Shown in pieces: positions 21,898-29,438 of a stretch of DNA of 33,826 nt (the stretch's first letter is position 1; every line of letters begins with the position of its first letter). The notes under the pieces are model-generated. The model had not been told where the DNA came from. It saw nothing but the letters and a program-made list of their open reading frames with translations, and searched no databases. The stretch lies in IMG/VR virus record IMGVR_UViG_3300013126_000121, positions 1-33,826 of that record. One strand, 5' to 3'. The position numbers and the translations under genes were made by a program. The DNA comes from a virus.

Positions 21898-22611
21898 ATG
21901 GATGAAAATGTAATTAGAAAAATAATTAAAGAAGCGGACTCAAGTAGATATGCAGGGTATTATAACGGTCCTTTAACTATGGGTGAAAAGGATTGGGACA
22001 AATCATCTCTTGGTCCTTTCACAAAAAAAGTTTCTAATTTTTTTAATGCAGAATTACAATATGATAGTTATGATGGGTCTTTAGATTCACATAAAAAAGA
22101 TAGTAAAAAATTAGAATCAAAATCAAAAAGAATTTCTAAATATAATAAAAAACATCCAATAGCAAATGACGAAGATGGTGGTATTATAAATCAAACACCC
22201 GGTAAAGGAAAAAATATAGTACCAATTAAAGAATGGGTTGAACTTGACAAAATTAATTTAAATGAGGATTTGGCGGTTTGGTTTGGAAAAAAGAAAAAAC
22301 CAAAAGGATCAAAACAACCAAAAGGTCCTTGGGTAAATATATGTAGAAAGGTCGATGGAAAACACCCACCTTGTGGAAGACCTGATACGAGTAAGGGGGC
22401 ATATCCTAAATGTAGGGCTGCCGGTGTTGCGGGAAAAATGTCTGATTCTGAAAAAAGATCTGCTTGCCAACAAAAAAGAAAGGCGGAAAAAAAAGACACA
22501 CAAACAGGTAAAGGTCAAAAACCAATTATGACAAGTTATAAACCAAAAAAGAAAAAGACTCAAAATGAGTCTTTAGAAATTTTAATAAAAAAGATTATAT
22601 CAAATCTTTAA
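21898..22611 (+). CDS. basic Cys-bearing protein with (I)xE N-terminus, DUF5872-like region
   Basis: A 237-residue, very basic protein. It opens MDENVIRKIIKEADSSRYAG: a short amphipathic helix ending IKE-A, which fits a gp21-type cleavage site. Residues ~121-200 hold LAVWFGKKKKPKGSKQPKGP, WVNICRKVDGKHPPCGRPD and GAYPKCRAAGVAGKMSDSEK with Cys at the recurrent positions. I associate this with the phage/viral DUF5872 family, though from memory only. The C-terminus again carries a helix (LEILIKKIISNL). Basic charge plus a cleavable leader suits an internal head protein that enters with DNA, which is inference. It ends in a four-base TTAA palindrome shared as stop codon with the convergent gene. 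Confidence 0.75.
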   Translation: MDENVIRKIIKEADSSRYAGYYNGPLTMGEKDWDKSSLGPFTKKVSNFFNAELQYDSYDGSLDSHKKDSKKLESKSKRISKYNKKHPIANDEDGGIINQTPGKGKNIVPIKEWVELDKINLNEDLAVWFGKKKKPKGSKQPKGPWVNICRKVDGKHPPCGRPDTSKGAYPKCRAAGVAGKMSDSEKRSACQQKRKAEKKDTQTGKGQKPIMTSYKPKKKKTQNESLEILIKKIISNL

Positions 22612-23045
22612 CAAAACGCACCAGAACATCTTTTTTTACCATCAAGACCGGGTTTTGTTCCTTTACAAACCTGTACAGCATATCCGTTTGCATATGCGGA
22701 AGGATAAACATCAAACTTAGACTTCGCAGCAGCCTTACCTCTAGCACAAAGTTTTGTCCCCGTCTTTTTTCTACCCTCCATCATCATATCATCTTCATCT
22801 GAACCTTTTGTTTCATTCATCAAAAAGTCAAAAACTTGATCCATATTGTTTTTTGCTTCTGCAATATGATCTTGAGCCCAATCGTGACCATTTTCCAAAA
22901 TAGATTCAATAGTATTTTCATCCATTTCTAACAACATCTCACATTGTCTTTTCATTTGTTCAAGGTTTGAGAAAAACATATATCTGTTCCCCTTCTCTTC
23001 AGTTTCTTTTAAAACTTTTCTAATAACTTTTGATAAATTGTCCAT
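22608..23045 (-). CDS. small protein with (L)xE N-terminus and Cys-bearing YPSAYAN domain
   Basis: A 145-residue protein. The N-terminus MDNLSKVIRKVLKETEEKGN mirrors that of the gene at 21898 (VIRKxxKE). A helical acidic middle (MLLEMDENTIESILENGHDW) leads to a basic C-terminal 45 residues: LCARGKAAAKSKFDVYPSAY, ANGYAVQVCKG, then CSGAFC at the very end. The KxKFxVYPSAYAN motif recurs in small phage proteins and virion-associated domains I have seen, but no biochemical function is established. Four Cys residues could bind zinc. Stops of this and the convergent gene share TTAA. It is the last gene of the leftward block and starts one base after the structural gene's stop. Confidence 0.75.
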   Translation of the reverse strand: MDNLSKVIRKVLKETEEKGNRYMFFSNLEQMKRQCEMLLEMDENTIESILENGHDWAQDHIAEAKNNMDQVFDFLMNETKGSDEDDMMMEGRKKTGTKLCARGKAAAKSKFDVYPSAYANGYAVQVCKGTKPGLDGKKRCSGAFC

Positions 23046-23046
23046 A

Positions 23047-24522
23047 TTATTTTTTGTTTACGATTTGGAATTGTAGTTCCCTTTTATAAGTGTCTATATT
23101 TCTATCTGAATTTACTTTTAAATCGACAAAATATTCATTAGGTATCTTATCTCTTGTATCAAATATGAAATAATAATTGTCGGGTGTTTGGTTTATCCGA
23201 GTCCAATCTTGGACTTGTACTTCTGTTTTACCTTCTCTTACATAAATTCTGTAATATGCTTCTACATTATGAAGTGGTGTGTTTGTTGAGTAAGCTTGTT
23301 TTATTGTAACATTAACTTTTCTAACATCAGTATTTAAAATCTTTTCATTTTGTTTAATTCCGTCAAAATCAAAACCATAAAGTTTTGGTCGTTGAGTCGT
23401 TGTTCCAATTTGATAGTATCCTGATCCTCCTAATACGACGAATTCATTTTCAATGTCAGGTATATTTGAACCATTAATTGTTAAATTTGACCATAAGTCA
23501 TAAAATAAACAAGGTATCGTGTCACCACTTAATCCATTCACATCTACTTTATAAACACCTTTTGTCACTAAACAGGTTGGTAGATTTGTAAAACCCAAAA
23601 CCGCATCTCCAGCACTATCTAAAATGGTCACAGTTGGGTTTGTATCAAAATTAATCGGATTGCCATTAACGTACGAATATAAATAAAGAGAGTTATTTAC
23701 GTTTTCGTAAAAATTATTTCTGTTGTCTAATATTAAATCATCATATGTTGTTTCTAAAAATGGTTCAAAAAAGGTTTGTGTATATGGAGAAAAGAATCCA
23801 ACAGAATAATTTTCTGTCATACCCGTGATATTTTCTATTTCGGGATAAAATGCAATTCCCCAACCGGCAACATTAGTTATTACCCCATTAATAATACCCT
23901 CAATTTCATTTGTCATATCAAAAGAAATATCCTCATTTCCAAATTCAAAATGCTGGGTATCAATTATAGTTAAACCACTAAAATTAAGACCCGTCACTCC
24001 GGTTAAAGAGTTTGTATTATCATATAGTCCAGGTTGAGACCAATTATCTACGGTTGTCCTTTGAAACCAATTGGATGGTCTTTCAGAAAAGGATTTGTCT
24101 GTTTCATATTTTGCTCCAACATCATAATAATCATATCCTACACCACTATCCCATATTTGAACTGCACCTGTACTTCCTGACACTTTAGGTATTCTAAATA
24201 ATACTAAATCAAATGATGTTGCCCTTCTTCTACCTTGTGATGTTGTATCGTTAATAAGTTCTTTATCAAACGCAGACGTATTTGTCATGTTTAAAACATG
24301 TTTAATTGTTTGTCCGCAACCTGTTGTGATTACTTTTTCATCATAAAGTTCTGTGAGTCCTGATAAATCAATATCAAATATATAACGACTAAAACCTGTG
24401 GGTAATAATATGTTATCTACACGACCATAAAACAACTCAACAATTGGATTTCTTGCCGTGTTGGTGTATGAGTCCGATGTAATAGTATTTGATTTACTAA
24501 AATAAGATCGGTAAATTGACAT
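23047..24522 (-). CDS. probable tail/baseplate structural protein, DNRLRE-like N-half
   Basis: A 491-residue beta-rich protein. The N-terminal half has the rhythm of DNRLRE/CBM96-like beta-sandwich domains: ATSFDLVLFRIPKVSG, VQIWDSGVGYDYYD, FDMTNEIEGIINGV, AGWGIAFYPEIENITG and FFEPFLETTYDD. From about 290 there is an Ig-like segment (NPTVTILDSAGDAVLGF, then VTKGVYKVDVNGLSG), and the C-terminal 110 residues form another beta domain. No signal peptide or membrane segment is present. It has its own late-type element (24535-24542) and follows the gp5-like baseplate gene. A baseplate-wedge, fibre-connector or carbohydrate-contacting virion protein fits. The specific role is unknown. Confidence 0.7.
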   Translation of the reverse strand: MSIYRSYFSKSNTITSDSYTNTARNPIVELFYGRVDNILLPTGFSRYIFDIDLSGLTELYDEKVITTGCGQTIKHVLNMTNTSAFDKELINDTTSQGRRRATSFDLVLFRIPKVSGSTGAVQIWDSGVGYDYYDVGAKYETDKSFSERPSNWFQRTTVDNWSQPGLYDNTNSLTGVTGLNFSGLTIIDTQHFEFGNEDISFDMTNEIEGIINGVITNVAGWGIAFYPEIENITGMTENYSVGFFSPYTQTFFEPFLETTYDDLILDNRNNFYENVNNSLYLYSYVNGNPINFDTNPTVTILDSAGDAVLGFTNLPTCLVTKGVYKVDVNGLSGDTIPCLFYDLWSNLTINGSNIPDIENEFVVLGGSGYYQIGTTTQRPKLYGFDFDGIKQNEKILNTDVRKVNVTIKQAYSTNTPLHNVEAYYRIYVREGKTEVQVQDWTRINQTPDNYYFIFDTRDKIPNEYFVDLKVNSDRNIDTYKRELQFQIVNKK

Positions 24523-24534
24523 TTTCTTTTTTAT

Positions 24535-24542
24535 TATAAATA
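24535..24542 (-). promoter_or_regulatory. putative late promoter element TATTTATA
   Basis: Minus strand ATATTTATAATAAAA ends 12 nt before the ATG at 24522. It is the same element and spacing as upstream of 1007 on the other strand. Confidence 0.55.
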
Positions 24543-26105
24543 TTAGTTAATACGAATTTTCTTATTTAAAACTTTTTCGTATGCTTCTAACATTTTTTTA
24601 AGGATATCATCAGTGGAAGTTCCGTCAGTTGAAACTGCAGATGGTGGTAATAATGGATAGGGGTGAACGTGAGTAATTAAAAAATTAACAATCACATCTA
24701 ATAACTCCAAAAGTTCTTCACCTCTAACCATCGATGAAGTATTTGTAAAAATATTGGTATATAATTTATCCGAGTCTATCCCATAAAGAGTATCGTAATC
24801 TAAATTTATTTTTTCTTTTCCCGGAATTGTTGAGTCGTGTGATAAAAGATAAATGTCAGATGCCCCTAAAATCCCTGCGGTTGTGTCTATAGCTTCCGTT
24901 GTTTCATTTACAAAAACTTCTTTAACAGGAACAAATGGAACGTAAGGTGTAAATTTTTTATCCATAACTAATCCAAACCCTGGACTTGCATCTCCCGGTA
25001 TAATACCAACATTATTTATTAATATTCCCATGTTTGCTGCTTGTACAACATTTGGATCGTCATCAAATTCTGTTAGTTTAGATAAAACATTTCTTGATGG
25101 TCTATAATAAAAAGGGTAGTTTGAATTTTCAGCAAAAACCCCTGGTATTGATGAAAAATTATTTGGATTTGTTTTAAAAACATTTATAACAGTGTTTATT
25201 GTATTTATAACTTCTTCCATAGTAATTGCTTGAAATTGTTCAAAATACATTTTTGATAAGGTAATACCTGATAAATCTGTATCAACATCAAAAAAAGAAA
25301 CTTTTGTTAATTCATTTGTTAAATTTGAAAGATTGTAAATTGTAATATTCCCGGTAAAGGCGTCCTGAGTATTTTCAGGGTTCAAAATATCATATTCAAT
25401 TAAAAATTTTAATTGTTGATCCTGACTTTCTAATCTAAATTTTACTTTTGGATCACTAAGATTAACTTTGGTGTCGTATTTGGTAAGTTGTAAAAACGCT
25501 CTTTTTGGTTCAGATTCAGGTATTTCACCCCTTCTTGCTTTTTTATGTTTTCCTGCCCTTAAAAGGACTTCATTTTTTTTCAAAATCATATCCGTAGTAT
25601 CTCTACCTTGAAATGATATGTCTATTGGTTCGGCAAAAACACCTTTGCTTTTTTCAGGTATTTTACCGTCAGGGTCTTTTATATTAGGTAAATCTTCTAA
25701 AGAATATTGTGTACCCGCTGCGGTGTGCGTTGAAGATGATTTATATGATTCATCTTCGATTGTTGTTGGTGATGAATAGGGTGCAATAACATAATACTTG
25801 TCTTTTAACCCTTTTCTTTCATTATTAAAATAAAAAATTATAACTCTTTCATCTTTATTTGGTACCTGATTGACAAAATATGGTAATAACGGTAAACAAA
25901 CAAATGGATCTTTTTTAGACCATATACCATTTGCGGTACTATTACTATTAGGGTCAAAACCGTCCGATGAATTAATTCTTGCTGTAATATTGTCGGTAGT
26001 ATCGTAAACTCTAATTCTACCTAACATTAAAGGATCTTCGCTGTTTATACAAACACCGTAATAAAAATTTTGTAACGCTTCGTTTGGTATGTTGTTTTCA
26101 GCCAT
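24543..26105 (-). CDS. baseplate hub OB-fold protein (T4 gp5 N-terminal-like)
   Basis: A 520-residue protein. Residues ~13-115 form the gp5/VgrG-type OB fold: FYYGVCINSEDPLMLGRIRV is the family signature (DPLMLGRxRV), followed by WSKKDPFVCLPLLPYF, DERVIIFYFNNE and DKYYVIAPYSSP. A later DMILKKNEVLLRAGKHKKAR stretch matches the strand after the OB domain. There is no lysozyme motif and no obvious long triple-helix repeat, so this is the hub/spike base without the T4 enzyme insert. The C-terminal part has a VNFLITHVHPYPLLPPSAVS segment that is usual in such hub proteins, possibly a metal-binding His cluster. It sits under the tail tube and assembles the spike. It overlaps the 72-residue gene upstream by eight bases. 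Confidence 0.85.
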   Translation of the reverse strand: MAENNIPNEALQNFYYGVCINSEDPLMLGRIRVYDTTDNITARINSSDGFDPNSNSTANGIWSKKDPFVCLPLLPYFVNQVPNKDERVIIFYFNNERKGLKDKYYVIAPYSSPTTIEDESYKSSSTHTAAGTQYSLEDLPNIKDPDGKIPEKSKGVFAEPIDISFQGRDTTDMILKKNEVLLRAGKHKKARRGEIPESEPKRAFLQLTKYDTKVNLSDPKVKFRLESQDQQLKFLIEYDILNPENTQDAFTGNITIYNLSNLTNELTKVSFFDVDTDLSGITLSKMYFEQFQAITMEEVINTINTVINVFKTNPNNFSSIPGVFAENSNYPFYYRPSRNVLSKLTEFDDDPNVVQAANMGILINNVGIIPGDASPGFGLVMDKKFTPYVPFVPVKEVFVNETTEAIDTTAGILGASDIYLLSHDSTIPGKEKINLDYDTLYGIDSDKLYTNIFTNTSSMVRGEELLELLDVIVNFLITHVHPYPLLPPSAVSTDGTSTDDILKKMLEAYEKVLNKKIRIN

Positions 26106-26316
26106 TTAGTCTTTTGTTAAATTCCTCTAATAGTTTATTATAAGATTTTTCTGAACTATCTAAATGATTAACTAATTTCAGTATTAATTTTTTTGTTTCT
26201 TCAAAATCATTATGGATATAATCCATAGCTAGTTTTAAATCTTTATTTGATTTATTTTTATACTCTTTTAAAATATCTAAAACTTTATTGTGGTCTATTT
26301 TAGTATGATTTTCCAT
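26098..26316 (-). CDS. small coiled-coil protein between baseplate genes
   Basis: A 72-residue protein starting MENHTKIDHNKVLDILKEYK. The ATG at 26316 is chosen because the longer reading (26391) would be mostly a shadow of the preceding gene's C-terminus. It is highly charged and helical (FEETKKLILKLVNHLDSSEK, SYNKLLEEFNKRLNG) and probably a short coiled coil. It overlaps the upstream gene by 17 bases and the gp5-like gene by 8, so translation is coupled. It may be a baseplate assembly chaperone or minor subunit. There is no family match by eye. Confidence 0.65.
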   Translation of the reverse strand: MENHTKIDHNKVLDILKEYKNKSNKDLKLAMDYIHNDFEETKKLILKLVNHLDSSEKSYNKLLEEFNKRLNG

Positions 26317-28291
26317 ATCCTTTAACTGGTTTTGTAAATCCAGGTCCTGCACCAAGAGGTGGAACAAACACCTGTAATGGTGGTATTGCAATCTCGGTTT
26401 TACCGTTTTCTGCCTGCTCTTTATTCATTCCATCAATCATGGACTTAAATGCGATATTCATTAAATTTGGTTTTCCATCGGGAGCATCTCCTGTCGGTAA
26501 TCCATTCTTTTGTAAATTTTCTATAGTATTAGAAAAGGATCTTATATTTGAAACTCCCCCAAGAAACCTTGATCCTGAAAGTGCAAATTGTGGAAGACCA
26601 ACATCAAGTTTAGCTAACCCTAAATTCAATAATTTTAGTATTTCATCAATAACACTTTTACAGTTTTGATAATCGACAACAGCCTCCCCGACAACTAAAA
26701 GAATGTATGATATAGTTGCAAACATTGATAACTTTTTATTTTTTGCTTCGGTTGCAATTTCAAATAATATAGTTTCAACTAATAATAGTATGTTTTTCTT
26801 TAATATTTTAAACAATTCCTCAACGAAGATAGAAGTTATTTTTTTCATAACATTAATTGAGAATTTTTTAAATATTTTTAAAAAATCGTTGAGGTTTTCT
26901 AACGTGAGATCAATTAAAGATGTTAAATTATTTTTGATCGCCTTAACCATAATCATAAAACCTAACATAACTTTTGGTGTTAGAATTGCCTTGAATACTG
27001 CTCTTGGTAATTTTAATAAAAAATCTCCTTGAATTGCGGCTAATAAATTTAAATCAAGTCCTAATTTTGGCACTAATGTTTTCCATTTTGGATCATTAGC
27101 AATATCGGATAGGGCATTTTGAAAAATCTCTAATTTTCTTGAATCTTTATTTTCGGTTATGACTTCATCTAATGATGAATAAACCAGCTGTACGTTTACC
27201 GGAAGTTCAATTTCCCCACAATCTTCGTATTTAACAACTCCATTTTGAATATTTGCAATTATTTCATCAATACTTCTTAGTTCTTGATTCGAAACCTCAA
27301 AAAATGACTCATCTATAAAATCTAAATCACTAAGTTTTGCAGTTCCTGCAACATCTATTGATTTTGTCGGGTCGGAACATATACCCATAATCCTTTTTAT
27401 AATTTTTTCAAATTTAGTCTGTTCCCTTAATTCATCACTTGATAACCCTAAACTAAAATCAAAAACACCAAAAAGAGAGTTAAAAATTTCAGGGGCAAGA
27501 AGGTCAAAACTTATTACATCGATTGACGAAAAATAATCATATAAAAAATCAGAAATGCTCGTTAAGTTACTGGTTTGTGCCTTTAGAGTGACCTCATAAT
27601 AGTCCCCAAATACTTGTACGTTAGTGGTCGGATCTATATAGTTATCCACATATTTAAGATCAAATAATTCATTACCTGACGCACCAATATAAGATTGTCC
27701 GTATTCTTGTGAAAAAGATTGTGTACTTTGTAATCTATGATAAAGCTCCCTATTCATTGAATAAGGTATTTGTCCATTTTGAGTTGTGGTTTTTTCGTAA
27801 AAGTATTTTGCGTTGTTATCGTCAGGACTAAAAAGTAATCTCTTGAATAAATCAATGTGTTTTACCTTTATATAAATTTTTTGATTTACTACGTTATTAT
27901 ATGATTGCTCTTCAGAACAACCTAATGTAGAAATTAATTCATCAATTATAATGAATTTAATTTTTTCTTTTGTGTTGACAGCCGCTTGTAAAAAAAACGA
28001 GACTAAAAGACCAAAAGATTGATCGGCTTCTTTTGGTACTGTCTGTTTGAACATGTCCAAAAGTTCTTCGAGTTGACTTTTGATTTCAGATTTTATTTTA
28101 TTTTTTCCTTCTTTTAACTCATTTTTTATTTCGTTAATTTGTTTTACTACATCTTTTTTTGATTTATCTGAGGTTTCTGTTACCTTTTCCCTATTAATGT
28201 TTTTCTCGTTTTTTTTATTTTCATTAACGGTTCTATACGCAGAAATTTTACTTTTTGCGCTACTATAATCATTATTTAAATCCTGACCCAT
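26300..28291 (-). CDS. large probable baseplate/tail structural protein
   Basis: A 663-residue protein of unrecognised family. The N-terminal ~75 residues are a Lys/Glu-rich coiled coil (NEIKNELKEGKNKIKSEIKS). A mixed middle contains a Tyr/Ser-rich stretch (RLQSTQSFSQEYGQSYIGAS). A strongly hydrophobic helical region at about 440-570 (LTPKVMLGFMIMVKAIKNNL, ILLLVETILFEIATEA, FATISYILLVVGEAVVDYQN) may insert in membrane or pack in the virion. The C-terminal 60 residues are Gly/Pro-rich (PPLQVFVPPLGAGPGF). Placed just upstream of the gp5-like hub gene, it could be a hub, wedge or tape-associated protein. The hydrophobic helices recall tape measure proteins, although it is short for one. TAATG overlap with the previous gene implies coupling. 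Confidence 0.7.
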   Translation of the reverse strand: MGQDLNNDYSSAKSKISAYRTVNENKKNEKNINREKVTETSDKSKKDVVKQINEIKNELKEGKNKIKSEIKSQLEELLDMFKQTVPKEADQSFGLLVSFFLQAAVNTKEKIKFIIIDELISTLGCSEEQSYNNVVNQKIYIKVKHIDLFKRLLFSPDDNNAKYFYEKTTTQNGQIPYSMNRELYHRLQSTQSFSQEYGQSYIGASGNELFDLKYVDNYIDPTTNVQVFGDYYEVTLKAQTSNLTSISDFLYDYFSSIDVISFDLLAPEIFNSLFGVFDFSLGLSSDELREQTKFEKIIKRIMGICSDPTKSIDVAGTAKLSDLDFIDESFFEVSNQELRSIDEIIANIQNGVVKYEDCGEIELPVNVQLVYSSLDEVITENKDSRKLEIFQNALSDIANDPKWKTLVPKLGLDLNLLAAIQGDFLLKLPRAVFKAILTPKVMLGFMIMVKAIKNNLTSLIDLTLENLNDFLKIFKKFSINVMKKITSIFVEELFKILKKNILLLVETILFEIATEAKNKKLSMFATISYILLVVGEAVVDYQNCKSVIDEILKLLNLGLAKLDVGLPQFALSGSRFLGGVSNIRSFSNTIENLQKNGLPTGDAPDGKPNLMNIAFKSMIDGMNKEQAENGKTEIAIPPLQVFVPPLGAGPGFTKPVKGYGKSY

Positions 28292-28665
28292 TAATCAATT
28301 GTGTAATTATTATTGTTATTTGAATCAATATCTTTTTTAATCAAGGTTTGTAAAATTTCATCATCCATATCTGAAAGCGTAAAATTGTCTTCTTTTACTG
28401 ATGATGTTTTTTCCCAAATGGTGGACTGTAATTTAGAAAGGCTTAATTTTTTTTCAATGGTGTCATTAATGATTTTTTGTTGCTCTTTAATAACCGGACC
28501 TATCACTGTCATATCTTCAGCATCTTTTAAAAGTGCCAACATTTTGTTTTGTATTCTAATTGCGGTTGATCTTTGTTCAACAAGCTCATTATAAATTTCT
28601 TGCATAAGAGCAAGAACTGAATCTTTATTTAAAGATATTTCCTTTTTTTTTCCTCTATTGTTCAT
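28291..28665 (-). CDS. hypothetical helical protein, first gene of the late baseplate unit
   Basis: A 124-residue, mostly helical protein (DSVLALMQEIYNELVEQRST, IKEQQKIINDTIEKKLSLSK) with an acidic Asn-rich tail (DSNNNNNYTID). No membrane segment, catalytic motif or recognised family is present. Its stop overlaps the start of the 663-residue structural gene (TAATG). A late-type TATTTATT element ends 3 nt before its ATG, making it the first gene of a transcript that runs through the baseplate genes. A tail-assembly chaperone or small baseplate subunit is possible. Confidence 0.7.
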   Translation of the reverse strand: MNNRGKKKEISLNKDSVLALMQEIYNELVEQRSTAIRIQNKMLALLKDAEDMTVIGPVIKEQQKIINDTIEKKLSLSKLQSTIWEKTSSVKEDNFTLSDMDDEILQTLIKKDIDSNNNNNYTID

Positions 28666-28668
28666 AAC

Positions 28669-28676
28669 AATAAATA
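28669..28676 (-). promoter_or_regulatory. putative late promoter element TATTTATT
   Basis: Minus strand ATATTTATTGTT ends 3 nt before the ATG at 28665. It lies directly downstream of the sigma-factor gene and separates it from the baseplate genes. Confidence 0.45.
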
Positions 28677-28691
28677 TTTAATTTGGATATT

Positions 28692-29438
28692 TTATTGACT
28701 ATGTATTTTTTTCAAGGTGGACAAGTATAACTGCTTATATTTTTTTAAACAGACCCTTATTTCTTTTGTATTTAAATTAGTCATTTCTCTTAATGAAAGT
28801 AAAACAATATTTTTATTGAACTTATTATTGTTATTTCCAATAAAAATATTACCATAATCATCAAAAAGATCTATTAATGCATAACCTAATTTTAATTCGT
28901 TTTCTGTTAGATTTTCTTTAGTGATATAAACATTTAAATCGTTTAAAAAAATATCAATTATTTTATCGGCTTCTATTTTTTCAAATTCCATGTAATAGAC
29001 CATATCCGGTCTATTTTCTAACGTGGTTGAAATATCTTCATATGAAACTTTTCGGTTCATATCCTTTTGGTCTTTTTGTATTTGACCCATAAGATAGTTT
29101 TTACAAATAGTTCCAAAATAGGAGTACGCCTTTTTATTCTTTGCCGGTTTAAACTTATCAACTTTCGTTATAAGAAAGGAATGAGTATCACGATGTATGT
29201 CGTCATAATTCATGTCCTTTCTATAAAGTTTATACCTTCGAATAATGGACTCGATCATTTTATCTAAAGGATCTTTTAAATACGTATTGTAAATTTCCTC
29301 TTTTTCTTCTTTACAGTCAGACAATATATATTGTTTAACCGCATCTTCCTCACGAACATCAAAATAATTTTTACTTGGTGGTTTCGTCTTTTTCTTTAAT
29401 ATGTCTTGATTGTAATCATAATTTTCAGATAAAAACAT
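28692..29438 (-). CDS. phage sigma factor (T4 gp55-like late sigma)
   Basis: A 248-residue protein with a sigma region 2 but no recognisable region 4. About residues 56-125 read DPLDKMIESIIRRYKLYRKD (core-binding helix), MNYDDIHRDTHSFLITKVDK and FKPAKNKKAYSYFGTICKNY followed by LMGQIQKDQKD. The 'FKPxKxxxAYSYFxTIxKNYLMGxIxKDxK' layout is that of gp55-type sigma factors (KFxP..xxPFAYfTqI in T4). gp55 (185 residues) steers host RNA polymerase to TATAAATA-type late promoters together with a clamp-loaded activator. The window's repeated TATTTATA element is its obvious candidate target. Translation is coupled to the upstream glycosyltransferase by TAATG. Confidence 0.85.
   Translation of the reverse strand: MFLSENYDYNQDILKKKTKPPSKNYFDVREEDAVKQYILSDCKEEKEEIYNTYLKDPLDKMIESIIRRYKLYRKDMNYDDIHRDTHSFLITKVDKFKPAKNKKAYSYFGTICKNYLMGQIQKDQKDMNRKVSYEDISTTLENRPDMVYYMEFEKIEADKIIDIFLNDLNVYITKENLTENELKLGYALIDLFDDYGNIFIGNNNNKFNKNIVLLSLREMTNLNTKEIRVCLKKYKQLYLSTLKKIHSQ

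Noticed and set aside
25201-25208. TATTTATA on the plus strand inside the baseplate hub gene
   Set aside because: It is antisense, lies inside a coding region and has no gene downstream in that orientation. Treated as chance, as is the copy on the minus strand near 23685 within the structural gene.
26098-26391. 97-codon version of the small baseplate gene
   Set aside because: The first 25 codons overlap and shadow the end of the 663-residue gene. The ATG at 26316 gives a clean helical protein.
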